18,682 nucleotides of DNA from contig DNAU01000264.1 of NCBI GenBank assembly GCA_003491925.1, forward strand, positions 1 to 18,682, given 5' to 3'. The stretch comes from Chloroflexota bacterium. GTDB taxonomy: Bacteria; Chloroflexota; Dormibacteria; Aeolococcales; Aeolococcaceae. Positions 1 to 7,124 of the stretch are shown here, piece by piece; position 1 is the stretch's first letter; each line of letters opens with the position of its first letter. The notes under the pieces were generated by a model that made no database searches, was not told the origin of the DNA, and worked only from the letters and a program-made list of their open reading frames with translations. The translations under genes and the position numbers were made by a program.

Positions 1-650
1 GCGGTGTCGACCATCAGGCCGTAGGTGAAGACGACGATGTCCTCGCCGGCGCGGGCGACCCGGGCCCGGTCCAGCGGGACGGTGTATTCGCCGTCGGGGA
101 CCTCACCCTTGACCGACCGGTACGCCCGCTTGTGCTCGAAGTAGAGGACGGGGTCGGGGTCGCGGATCGCCGTCACCAGCATCCCCTTGGCGTCATACGG
201 GTTGGACGGCACCACCACCCGGAGCCCGGGCACGTGGCAGAACATCGCCTCCAGCGACTGGGAGTGGTACAGGGCGCCATGGACACCGCCCCCGAACGGG
301 GCCCGGATGACCACGGGCACGTGCCAATCGTCGTTGCTGCGGTAGCGGACCTTGGCGGCCTCGCTGACGATCTGGTCCACCGCCGGCAGGATGAAGTCCT
401 GGAACTGGATCTCGGCGATCGGGCGCATGCCGTTGAGGGCGGCGCCGATGCAGACCCCGACGATGCAGGACTCGGCGAGCGGGGAGTCCATCACCCGCCA
501 CTCCCCGAACTCGCGCTGCAGTCCCTCGGTCACCCCGAAGACGCCGCCCTTGGCGCCGACGTCCTCACCGAAGACCATCACCCGATCGTCGCGTCGCATC
601 TCGTCGCGCATCCCCTCGCGGATCGCCTCGAGGTAGGTCCTGACGGCCAT
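1..650 (-). CDS. 2-oxoacid dehydrogenase E1 beta subunit (partial, C-terminus beyond window)
   Basis: This is the beta chain of the thiamine-diphosphate E1 component of a 2-oxoacid dehydrogenase complex; with E1 alpha it decarboxylates a 2-oxoacid and transfers the acyl group to lipoyl-E2. Translation from the ATG at 650 gives MAVRTYLEAIREGMRDEM, then VMVFGEDVG (residues 25-32) and DSPLAE, whose Glu60 is the conserved residue that activates the cofactor. IAEIQFQDFILPA (78-90) and the YHSQSLEAMFCHVPGL region follow, all typical of PdhB/BkdB proteins. About 216 of the usual 325-345 residues are inside the window; the gene is open at position 1. Its ATG overlaps the E1 alpha stop by one base (TGATG), so translation is probably coupled. 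The E1 alpha partner is of the branched-chain type, which makes BkdB-like the better guess, but beta chains alone do not separate pyruvate from branched-chain enzymes. Confidence 0.93.
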   Translation of the reverse strand, partial: MAVRTYLEAIREGMRDEMRRDDRVMVFGEDVGAKGGVFGVTEGLQREFGEWRVMDSPLAESCIVGVCIGAALNGMRPIAEIQFQDFILPAVDQIVSEAAKVRYRSNDDWHVPVVIRAPFGGGVHGALYHSQSLEAMFCHVPGLRVVVPSNPYDAKGMLVTAIRDPDPVLYFEHKRAYRSVKGEVPDGEYTVPLDRARVARAGEDIVVFTYGLMVDT

Positions 651-1654
651 CAGGCGTCTCCCAGGACGTGGAGGAGGATGGTCGCGGGGTCGGCATCGGC
701 CGCCGCCTCCGCCTCCGCGGTCGCCAGGTCGAGCTCGGCCACGAGCTCGGCCCGCATCGCCGCCTCCGCCCGCGAGGTGAGCACTCCGAGCTCGGCCAGG
801 CGGCGCGCGTAGGTCACCAGGCAGTCGCTGCGGCGGTCGGTCTCCAGGGCCTCCTCGGTGCGGTAGCGGCGCTGATCGTCGTCGGAGCTGTGCGAGGTGA
901 GCCGTTGCACCTTGGCGTCGATCAGCGTCGGCCCCTGGCCCGCGCGGGCCCGGGCGATCGCCTCGCCGCACTGCTGGTAGCTGGCGACGGGGTCGGACCC
1001 GTCGACCACCACCCCGGGGATGGCGTATCCGGCCGCCCGGTCCGCGACGTCGGGGGTGTTCATCTGCTTGGAGGCCGGCACGCTGATGGCGAGGCCGTTG
1101 TTCTCGACCACGAAGACCACCGGCAGGTGGTGGATGGCGGCGAAGTTGAGGGCCTCGTGGAAGTCCCCCTCGCTGGTCGCGCCCTCCCCGGTGGTCGTCA
1201 CGGTCACCGCGTCCTCGCCCCGGATCTTGGAGGCGAGCGCAACCCCGGTGGCGTGGATCAGCTGGGTGGCCACCACCGACCCGGAGCTGACGATGTTGAG
1301 CCGCCGGCTGCTGTAGTGGGCCGGCATCTGACGGCCACCGGTGTTGGGGTCGGCGGCCTTCGCGAAGGCCGCCAGCAGGTGGTCGCGAGGGGTCATCCCC
1401 AGCACCAGGGAGAGGGCGAGGTCCCGGTAGTACGGGGCCACCCAGTCGACGCCCGGGCGGAGGTGCATGCCGAGCCCCACCTGGATCGCCTCCTGGCCCA
1501 TCCCCGAGACCCAGAACGGCACCACCCCCTGGCGGTTGAGCAGCCAGATCCGCTCGTCGAGCAGGCGGGCCCGAAGCATGTGCCGGTACATCGCCCGCAG
1601 GGTCTCGGCTTCGATGCCGGTCACCCCTCGGACGTCCCTATTGGCAACTACCAC
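650..1654 (-). CDS. 2-oxoacid dehydrogenase E1 alpha subunit, branched-chain type
   Basis: Alpha chain (334 aa) of the thiamine-diphosphate 2-oxoacid decarboxylase. Visible motifs are GMGQEA (51-56), the GRQMPAHYSSRRLNIVSSGS stretch (107-126), and the cofactor-binding GEG (156-158) followed by NN (185-186), matching the GDG-x(~26)-NN pattern of the family. RLTSHSSDDDQRRYR (251-265) matches the phosphorylation-loop region of branched-chain 2-oxoacid dehydrogenase E1 alpha more closely than that of pyruvate dehydrogenase, so the likely substrates are the 2-oxoacids of Val, Leu and Ile. The start is GTG at 1654, preceded by GGAGGAG with a 5-base gap, a strong ribosome binding site. It lies 164 bp downstream of lpd and overlaps E1 beta by one base. 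Substrate choice is an inference from motif resemblance. Confidence 0.92.
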   Translation of the reverse strand: MVVANRDVRGVTGIEAETLRAMYRHMLRARLLDERIWLLNRQGVVPFWVSGMGQEAIQVGLGMHLRPGVDWVAPYYRDLALSLVLGMTPRDHLLAAFAKAADPNTGGRQMPAHYSSRRLNIVSSGSVVATQLIHATGVALASKIRGEDAVTVTTTGEGATSEGDFHEALNFAAIHHLPVVFVVENNGLAISVPASKQMNTPDVADRAAGYAIPGVVVDGSDPVASYQQCGEAIARARAGQGPTLIDAKVQRLTSHSSDDDQRRYRTEEALETDRRSDCLVTYARRLAELGVLTSRAEAAMRAELVAELDLATAEAEAAADADPATILLHVLGDA

Positions 1655-1818
1655 CCCTTCTCCTCCGGTGAGGCTGCGGGCCCGACGAACGCTGCTGCCG
1701 ACACGCCCAGCTCGCCCTCGCCGTCAAGGGCGGGGGAACGGCGCCACATTCCGAAGCCGGCTGGGCGCTCCTGGTTTCGGCCGGCGGCTGCGAGAGACGG
1801 AGAGCAGGGCCCGGCCGC

Positions 1819-3213
1819 TCACATGTGAATCGGCTCGCCCCCGGCCGCGAGCGCGGCCTCCATGATTATCTCGCTCACGGTCGGATGGGGGGCAATGGCC
1901 CGGCCCATCTCGAACGGGGTGGCCTCGAGCAGGCCGCCCAACGCCGCGGCGTAGATCAGCTCGGTGACCTCGGGGCCGATCATGTGGACGCCGAGGACGG
2001 TGCCGTCCGCCCCGGCGACGACCTTGCAGAAGCCCCGCTCCCCCCAGATGATCGAGCGGCCGTTGGCGGTGAGCGGGAAGACCCCGGCGCTCACCTGGTG
2101 GCCCGCGGCACGGGCCTCCTCCTCGGAGAGCCCGATCGAGGCGATCTGGGGGGTGCAGTAGGTGGTCCGGGGGACCAGGTTGGGGTCGAGGGGGTGGGGG
2201 CCGAGGCCGGCGATCACCTCGGCCGCGATGATCCCCTCGTGGCTGCCCTTGTGAGCGAGCAGGAAGCCGCCGATCACGTCCCCGATGGCGTACACCCCCT
2301 CCTCGGCGGTGCGCAGATCGGGTCCGGCGCGGACGAATCCCCGCTCCAGCTCCACGGCCGTGCTCTCCAGGCCGATCTCCTCGGTGTTGGGGGTGCGGCC
2401 GATGGCGATCAGCAGCACCTCGGAGCGGAGCCTCTCTTCCGCCCCACCGTGGGTGACCGACACCTCCACCCCCTCCTCGCCACGCCGGATCGAGCCGAGG
2501 TCCAGGGTCGCGCCGACCAGGCAGCGGATCCCCCGCGCCTCGAAGTGCTTGGCCAGCTCGACGCCGATGGCCCGGTCCTCGAGCGGCACCAGACGGTCGA
2601 GCATCTCCACCACGGTCACCTCGGCCCCGCAGCTCCGCCAGAAGGAGGCGAACTCGACGCCGACCGCACCTGCGCCCAGCACGATGGCCGAGGCGGGGAC
2701 GTGGTCGAGCGCGAGCGCGTGGTCGGAGGTCAGCACCACCCGCCCGTCCGCCTCGGCACCGGGCACCTGCTTGGGGCGGGAGCCGGTGGCGATCACGATG
2801 GACCCGGCCTCGACGTCGGCGTCGCCGCTCTGGCCGCCACCCACCCGCACCCGGCGCGGGCCCTCGAGCCGGCCGCGACCGCGCACCACCTCGATGCGGT
2901 TCTTCTTCATCAGGTACTCGACGCCCCGATGGAGCTGGCCGACGATCTGGTCGCGATTCCGGGCCACCTGCGCGTAGTCGAGCTCGACCCCGCTGACCCG
3001 GACCCCGAGCCGGCCACCCTGGCGCGCCTGGTCGAGGACGAAGGCCGACTGCAGCAGGGCCTTGGTCGGGATGCAGCCGCGATGGAGGCAGGTGCCCCCG
3101 AGCTTGTCCTCCTCCACCACGGCGGTGCGGAGCCCGAGCTGGGCAGCCCGGATCGCACCCACGTACCCGCCCATGCCCCCACCCAGGAAGGCGACGTCAT
3201 AGCTGCCCGCCAT
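1819..3213 (-). CDS. lpdA: Dihydrolipoamide dehydrogenase (E3)
   Basis: FAD-dependent E3 enzyme (464 aa, the usual length) that reoxidises dihydrolipoamide of the E2 component with NAD+. From the ATG at 3213 the protein begins MAGSYDVAFLGGGMGG, the FAD-binding dinucleotide fold. The redox-active disulfide is in GGTCLHRGCIPTK (Cys42 and Cys47). The NAD fold is AIVLGAGAVGVEFASFW, a second FAD contact is the VYAIGD segment, and the C-terminal dimer-interface pair is His443/Glu448 in APHPTVSEIIMEA. A longer reading frame to 3261 exists, but its extra 16 residues (FTGGRSRRREYTAEA) precede the fold and would overlap the divergent small gene. The only purine-rich element (GAGG) is two bases from the ATG, too close for a normal ribosome site, while a TATACT lies just upstream, so the message may be leaderless. 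It is the first gene of the lpd-E1alpha-E1beta cluster. Confidence 0.95.
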   Translation of the reverse strand: MAGSYDVAFLGGGMGGYVGAIRAAQLGLRTAVVEEDKLGGTCLHRGCIPTKALLQSAFVLDQARQGGRLGVRVSGVELDYAQVARNRDQIVGQLHRGVEYLMKKNRIEVVRGRGRLEGPRRVRVGGGQSGDADVEAGSIVIATGSRPKQVPGAEADGRVVLTSDHALALDHVPASAIVLGAGAVGVEFASFWRSCGAEVTVVEMLDRLVPLEDRAIGVELAKHFEARGIRCLVGATLDLGSIRRGEEGVEVSVTHGGAEERLRSEVLLIAIGRTPNTEEIGLESTAVELERGFVRAGPDLRTAEEGVYAIGDVIGGFLLAHKGSHEGIIAAEVIAGLGPHPLDPNLVPRTTYCTPQIASIGLSEEEARAAGHQVSAGVFPLTANGRSIIWGERGFCKVVAGADGTVLGVHMIGPEVTELIYAAALGGLLEATPFEMGRAIAPHPTVSEIIMEAALAAGGEPIHM

Positions 3214-3222
3214 TGCCTCGGC

Positions 3223-3230
3223 AGTATATT
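3223..3230. promoter_or_regulatory. Overlapping divergent -10-like elements (lpd and small membrane protein)
   Basis: An AT-rich patch in otherwise GC-rich sequence reads AGTATATT on the plus strand. On the minus strand it gives TATACT (3228-3223), ending 9 bases before the lpd ATG; on the plus strand it gives TATATT (3225-3230), 23 bases before the GTG of the small membrane protein. Neither has a convincing -35 hexamer. If both are real, the two promoters compete for one site. This is a pattern-based inference. Confidence 0.35.
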
Positions 3231-3253
3231 CACGCCGACGTGAGCGACCACCC

Positions 3254-3508
3254 GTGAACACCCTGGAGATCGTGCTCGTCCTCGGTGGGCTGCTGATCGG
3301 GGTCGGGGTCGGCTACGACGCCGAGCGCTGGGACCGCAACGTCAACGCCTGGAGCCTGATCGGAGCCGTCTTCAGCGTGCTCGGGCTGGCGGCCTGGCTG
3401 GTGGTCCGCCACCAGGAGGCGGAGCACCGGCGGGCCACCGCTGAGGAGCTGCCCCCGCGGATGCGCCGCTGGCTGCGCCTCCGCCGCCAGGCCCGCTCCG
3501 CCGGCTGA
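3254..3508 (+). CDS. Small two-helix membrane protein of unknown function
   Basis: An 84-aa protein starting at GTG 3254. Residues 3-20 (TLEIVLVLGGLLIGVGVG) and about 33-52 (SLIGAVFSVLGLAAWLVV) are hydrophobic and likely span the membrane, separated by the short charged loop YDAERWDRNVNA. The C-terminal third is strongly basic (MRRWLRLRRQAR) and should lie in the cytoplasm by the positive-inside rule. No family is recognised. The gene is divergent from lpd and convergent with the S41 protease gene. No clear Shine-Dalgarno sequence precedes the start. Support for coding is the clean hydrophobic pattern and the fit between its neighbours; a longer antisense frame covers the same region but has low-complexity composition. 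Confidence 0.6.
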   Translation: MNTLEIVLVLGGLLIGVGVGYDAERWDRNVNAWSLIGAVFSVLGLAAWLVVRHQEAEHRRATAEELPPRMRRWLRLRRQARSAG

Positions 3509-3513
3509 GATCC

Positions 3514-3527
3514 GGCCGCCGGCGGCC
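3514..3527. terminator. Perfect palindrome between convergent genes, possible terminator hairpin
   Basis: GGCCGCCGGCGGCC is a perfect 14-base palindrome 6 bases after the stop of the small membrane protein and 62 bases beyond the stop of the convergent S41 protease gene. It can fold as a 5-bp stem with a CCGG loop on either strand. There is no T-tract, so it would not be a standard intrinsic terminator; the position between convergent genes is the main support. Confidence 0.3.
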
Positions 3528-3589
3528 GCCCCGCGGCGCCACGCCGGCACTACCACCCGCCGAGCCCGCTGAGGCCCGCCCGGCCGGGA

Positions 3590-5050
3590 TCAGCCGCCCT
3601 GCCCGGCGATCGCCAGGGCGGCCTGGAGCTGGGGATCCTGGGAGGGCTCGGCTGATTGGGCCTCCAGGGTGAAGAGATCGTCCGGGTCCGGCAGCGGCAC
3701 GACCTGAGCCGGGGTGATCCCGGTCCCGTCGATGCTCTCGCCATCGGGGCCGTACCACTTCTCGACGGTGAGGTGCAGGTCGCTGCCGTCCGGGAGGGGA
3801 AAGTCGAGCTGCACCGAGCCCTTGCCGAAGGTGGTCTCCCCGACCACGGTGGCCCGGTGGTAGTCGCGGAGCGCCGCGGTGACGATCTCGGAGGCCGAGG
3901 CGGTGCCCCCGTCGACCAGGACCACCAGGGGGATGGAGGGGGCGAGACCACCCGATTGGATCTGATCGTGGATCACCGTCTGGGCGCTCGACGGCTGTCC
4001 CTGGAGGTCCATCCGGCCGCGCCGGACGACCACGTCCTGCTCGCTGCCGCGGCGGGTGAGGAACTGGCTGGCCAGGGTCACCGCCGCGCTGACGTAGCCA
4101 CCGCCGTTGCCGCGCAGGTCCAGGACCACCGCGGTGGCACCGGCCGCGAGCCCGCGCTTGAGCTGGGCGACGGCCTCCTGGGCGGTGTCCTCCCCGAAGC
4201 TGGTGACCTGGAGGTCGAGCACGGTGCCGAACATCCGGCTGTCGACGGTGGGGATCTGGAGATTGGCCCGGGTGACGGTGAAGGAGAGCTGCGCGCCCCG
4301 GCGATCGACGGCGAGGGTCACCCGGGTGCCCGCGGGCCCGTCGATCAGCCCCGACACCGCATCGATCTGCTGGTTCAGCGAGCCCAGGTTGGAGACCTGG
4401 GTCCCGCCCACCGCCACCAGCACGTCGCCGTCGCGCAGCCCCGCGCGCTCCGCCGGCTGGCCGTGCAGGACGTCCTCGACCGCGAGCTCGGTGGGGCTCT
4501 GGTCGGAGGGGCAGAGGGTCGCGTCGGCGCAGCGCTCCTCGAGCGCGATCCCGATGCTGCCGCTGCGATCCTGGTTGACGGCGGCGGTGAACTGCTGGTA
4601 TTGGCTCTTCGTGAAGTAGGCGCTGAAGCGGTCGTGGTAGGTGCTGTCCAGCGCCTGCACCAGGGCCGCCTCGCCGGCCTGGGTGCCGAGGCTGGCGGGG
4701 ACGCCGCGGAGCACGTAGTTGCCCTCGATGTCCTGCCAGGCCACCAGCAGGGAGGTCTGGTCGAGACCGCCGAAGCGCGGGTAGATGGCCGCCAGGCTGC
4801 TGCCGAAGGGGACGGCACCAAGGTTCTGGACCAGCAACCCGCCCAGGTAGAGGCAGACCACGGCGACCACGGCGTGGCTCCAGAAGCCGGCGTGAGGCCG
4901 GGGGAGACGGCGCCGGCGCACGCGCTCCGTGACCTGGCCGCCGGCGAGGCCGTCGCCCTCCTCAGGTCGCACCGGGCCCCCCTCTCCCAGCGGGGGGCGA
5001 TCCCCCTCCGGGGCCGGGCCATCCCCCTCCGGGGCAGGGGGCTCGGTCAT
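3590..5050 (-). CDS. Membrane-anchored C-terminal processing peptidase (PDZ, S41 family)
   Basis: Serine protease of the CtpA/Prc type (486 aa), acting on the outer face of the membrane. From the ATG at 5050 the order is: a Pro/Gly/Glu-rich cytoplasmic tail (1-43), a basic patch RVRRRRLPRP, one transmembrane segment (about 56-78), a helical region with YHDRFSAYFTKSQYQQF (138-154), a PDZ domain (about 164-255, with AERAGLRDGDVLVAVGG), and the S41 core from about 275. DLRGNGGGY (311-319) is followed by the catalytic Ser385 in GGTASASEIV and Lys410 in GETTFGKGS, 25 residues apart as in known Ctp enzymes. An open frame to 5224 exists, but it would run into ftsX. The gene follows ftsX by 112 bp; a role in processing cell-wall or division proteins is inferred from that position. 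No good Shine-Dalgarno site is visible before the ATG. Confidence 0.92.
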   Translation of the reverse strand: MTEPPAPEGDGPAPEGDRPPLGEGGPVRPEEGDGLAGGQVTERVRRRRLPRPHAGFWSHAVVAVVCLYLGGLLVQNLGAVPFGSSLAAIYPRFGGLDQTSLLVAWQDIEGNYVLRGVPASLGTQAGEAALVQALDSTYHDRFSAYFTKSQYQQFTAAVNQDRSGSIGIALEERCADATLCPSDQSPTELAVEDVLHGQPAERAGLRDGDVLVAVGGTQVSNLGSLNQQIDAVSGLIDGPAGTRVTLAVDRRGAQLSFTVTRANLQIPTVDSRMFGTVLDLQVTSFGEDTAQEAVAQLKRGLAAGATAVVLDLRGNGGGYVSAAVTLASQFLTRRGSEQDVVVRRGRMDLQGQPSSAQTVIHDQIQSGGLAPSIPLVVLVDGGTASASEIVTAALRDYHRATVVGETTFGKGSVQLDFPLPDGSDLHLTVEKWYGPDGESIDGTGITPAQVVPLPDPDDLFTLEAQSAEPSQDPQLQAALAIAGQGG

Positions 5051-5162
5051 CGGCCGAGGTCGGTGACGCCCAGGCCGGTCAGATCTAGGAGCGGCGGCCC
5101 CACGGGCCGGCGTCTTCGCAGCATGCGGCTGATGCCGATATGGCTGGAAATGGGCGTCGCCG

Positions 5163-6068
5163 TCACACGTGCAGGAACCGGCGGATCCCCAGGAAGCTGC
5201 CGAAGCCACCCAGGGCGGCGCCAAACACCACCAGCAGCACCACCAGCGCGGTGAGGAAGGGCCCGTCGAAGCTCACCCCCAGGAACGCCTGAGTATTGGC
5301 CTGATCGAGCACGAACCGGTAGGCGAGGGCGACGATGGTCGCCCCGAACGCCGCTGCCAGCACGCCTCCGAACACTCCCTCAAGGATGAACGGCCAGCGC
5401 ACGAACCAGTCACCCGCCCCCACCAGCTTCATGATCTCGATCTCGGTGCGCCGGATGTACACCGCGGTGCGGATCGTGTTCATGATGATCACCAGGCTGA
5501 TCACCCCAAGCACGATCGAGAGGATGGTCCCGACCCACACCGTCCAGGTGATCACCGTCTTGAGCACCGGTATCACGTGCGGGCTGTAGTCGGTGGCGGA
5601 CCCGCTGCTGGTGTCGACGATGGGGAGCGACTTGGCCACGCTGTTGAGCTGGGTGAGATCGTTGAGGTTGCGGACGTGCAGATCGATCGAGGCAGGCAGC
5701 GGGTTGCTGCCCAGGGTGTTGATCGCCGACTGGAGCTGGAGCCCGCGCTGCTGGGCCAGGATCACCGCCTGGTCCTTGGTGGTGAAGCTGACCCCATTGA
5801 CCCGCGCATCGTGGGCGAAGCGCTGCTCGTAGTCGGCGATGGTGCGCATCGACAGCGAGTCCTGGAGGTAGATGTGGATCTCGTCGGCCTGCGCCTCCTG
5901 CTGGTTGAGGATGGCGTCGACGGTGTGGGTGAGCAGGATGGTGCCGCCCACCAGCAGCATGATCAGGCCCATGGTGAAGACGCCGGCCATGGAGACGGCC
6001 AGGTTGCGGGTGAAGTTCTGACCGGCCGCGACGAGTGCGAATCTGACCGACGCCAGCAGCCCTCTCAT
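5163..6068 (-). CDS. ftsX: Cell division ABC transporter permease FtsX
   Basis: Membrane subunit (301 aa) of the FtsEX complex, which uses ATP hydrolysis by FtsE to switch on peptidoglycan hydrolases at the septum. The topology fits FtsX: helix 1 about 24-46, an outside domain about 47-168, then helices at about 172-196, 228-252 and 272-294. The cytoplasmic coupling segment RRTEIEIMKLVGAGDWFVRW (206-225) is the most conserved part of the family and is intact. The ATG at 6068 overlaps the ftsE stop (ATGA, 4 bp), so the two are co-translated. A longer frame to 6245 would lie inside ftsE and was not used. The protein ends with GIRRFLHV, a usual C-terminus. Confidence 0.96.
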   Translation of the reverse strand: MRGLLASVRFALVAAGQNFTRNLAVSMAGVFTMGLIMLLVGGTILLTHTVDAILNQQEAQADEIHIYLQDSLSMRTIADYEQRFAHDARVNGVSFTTKDQAVILAQQRGLQLQSAINTLGSNPLPASIDLHVRNLNDLTQLNSVAKSLPIVDTSSGSATDYSPHVIPVLKTVITWTVWVGTILSIVLGVISLVIIMNTIRTAVYIRRTEIEIMKLVGAGDWFVRWPFILEGVFGGVLAAAFGATIVALAYRFVLDQANTQAFLGVSFDGPFLTALVVLLVVFGAALGGFGSFLGIRRFLHV

Positions 6069-6826
6069 ATGGTGGCCTCGCCCTCGCGGAGGTAGCCGCC
6101 CTCGGCCTCGTCGCGGACCACCCGGCCGGAATCGATGGCGATCACCCTTCTCCGGCAGAGGTCGACGATCTCGCGGTTGTGGGTCGCCATCAGCACCGTG
6201 GTGCCGCGGTGGTTGATCTGGAGCAGCAGCTGCACGATCCCCCACGAGGTGTCAGGGTCGAGGTTGCCGGTGGGCTCGTCGGCGAGGAAGATGCGCGGCC
6301 GGTGGACCAGGGCGCGGGCGATCGCGACCCGCTGCTGCTCGCCTCCGGAGAGCTCGTCGGGGAACTTGGTGAGCTTGTCCTCGAGCCCGACGATCCAGAG
6401 CGTCTCCTCCACCTTCTCCTTCATGTGGCGCTGGCCCGGCCGGGTCACCTGGAGGGCGAACGCGACGTTCTGGGCCACCGTCAGCTTGGGGAGGAGCTTG
6501 TAGTCCTGGAAGACGATGCCGAACTTGCGGCGCAGCTTGGGCAGCCGCCGCCGGCTCATCCGGGTGGTCTCGTGGCCGTCGATGAAGATCCGCCCGCTGG
6601 AGGCCGCCTCCTCGCGGATGAGCAGGCGGACCAGGGTGGTCTTGCCCGACCCGCTGGCCCCGACCACGAAGCAGAAGTCGCCCTGGTAGATGGCGAGGTC
6701 GACGTCCCGGATCGCCTCGGTGCCGTTCGCGTAGGTCTTGCTGACCCCGTGGAAGGAGATGACCGGCCGCTGACCCGGGTCCGGTCGCTGGCCCACCTCG
6801 GGTGGCATCACCGCCGCCAGGCTCAC
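6065..6826 (-). CDS. ftsE: Cell division ATP-binding protein FtsE
   Basis: ABC ATPase (253 aa) of the FtsEX complex. Motifs: Walker A GASGSGKT (56-63), Q-loop FQDYKLL (106-112), signature LSGGEQQR (159-166), Walker B IFLADEPTGNLD (179-190) and switch histidine in LMATHNREIVD. The start is GTG at 6826, supported by GGAGGA at 6840-6835 with an 8-base gap; an internal ATG at 6808 is possible but has no such site. With this start there is an N-terminal extension of about 20 residues (PEVGQRPDPGQRP) compared with most FtsE proteins, which begin near ISFHGVSKTY. It lies 298 bp downstream of prfB and overlaps ftsX by 4 bp. The gene order prfB-ftsE-ftsX is common in Gram-positive and related phyla. 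Confidence 0.96.
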   Translation of the reverse strand: MSLAAVMPPEVGQRPDPGQRPVISFHGVSKTYANGTEAIRDVDLAIYQGDFCFVVGASGSGKTTLVRLLIREEAASSGRIFIDGHETTRMSRRRLPKLRRKFGIVFQDYKLLPKLTVAQNVAFALQVTRPGQRHMKEKVEETLWIVGLEDKLTKFPDELSGGEQQRVAIARALVHRPRIFLADEPTGNLDPDTSWGIVQLLLQINHRGTTVLMATHNREIVDLCRRRVIAIDSGRVVRDEAEGGYLREGEATI

Positions 6827-7124
6827 CGCCCGGATCCTCCGAGGGGGGCGACGACCCGGCGGTCCGGCGATCTGCGGCTGCGCCCGGGGGGCGCGCTCGC
6901 GACGAGCATCCGTGGAAGGGTCATGGGGATGTGACGTTCCGATCGTTCAGCGGAGGTGCACCCGGGGGATCGGGAGGCCGGGAGGGCCCGGACGGGGTTG
7001 CTGGGGGACGTGGGGTGGATCGACGACCCGATGCGGGACCGACCGAGTATAGCCGCGGCACCGGGGCCGTGGGACAGGTCGAAGGACCCCAGGTGCCCGG
7101 GGACCGAGGGCGCCAGCCCGGAGG
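6827..7124. other. prfB-ftsE intergenic region
   Basis: A 298-bp non-coding stretch between the prfB stop and the ftsE start, very GC-rich. It holds the ftsE Shine-Dalgarno (6840-6835), a TATACT on the minus strand at 7051-7046, and near the prfB end a weak imperfect stem on the plus strand (GGACCCC at 7084-7090 against GGGGACC at 7099-7105) without a T-tract. Open frames crossing the region are low-complexity and look like chance readings. No RNA gene was recognised. Confidence 0.5.
7046..7051 (-). promoter_or_regulatory. Candidate -10 element for ftsEX
   Basis: TATACT on the minus strand, inside GCGGCTATACTC (7056-7045). Almost the same 12-mer, GCGGCTACACTC, lies directly upstream of prfB. 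No clear -35 hexamer is seen. If used, the ftsE message would carry a leader of about 210 bases. Inference from the repeated motif and position. Confidence 0.35.

Noticed and set aside
1655..1818. Possible promoter or terminator between lpd and E1 alpha
   Set aside because: Only short, imperfect stems (such as GCCCT/AGGGC) and no T-tract or -10 match; nothing I can support apart from the E1 alpha ribosome site.
5051..5224. Upstream extension of the S41 protease into ftsX
   Set aside because: The added residues are low-complexity, overlap a confirmed gene, and precede the normal cytoplasmic tail; ATG 5050 gives a sensible protein.
668..5254. Long plus-strand frames opposite E1 alpha, lpd and the S41 protease (386, 472 and 532 codons)
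   Set aside because: They are antisense to genes with clear catalytic motifs, their products are His/Gly/Ala/Arg-rich low-complexity, and they match no family; such frames arise from the high GC content.
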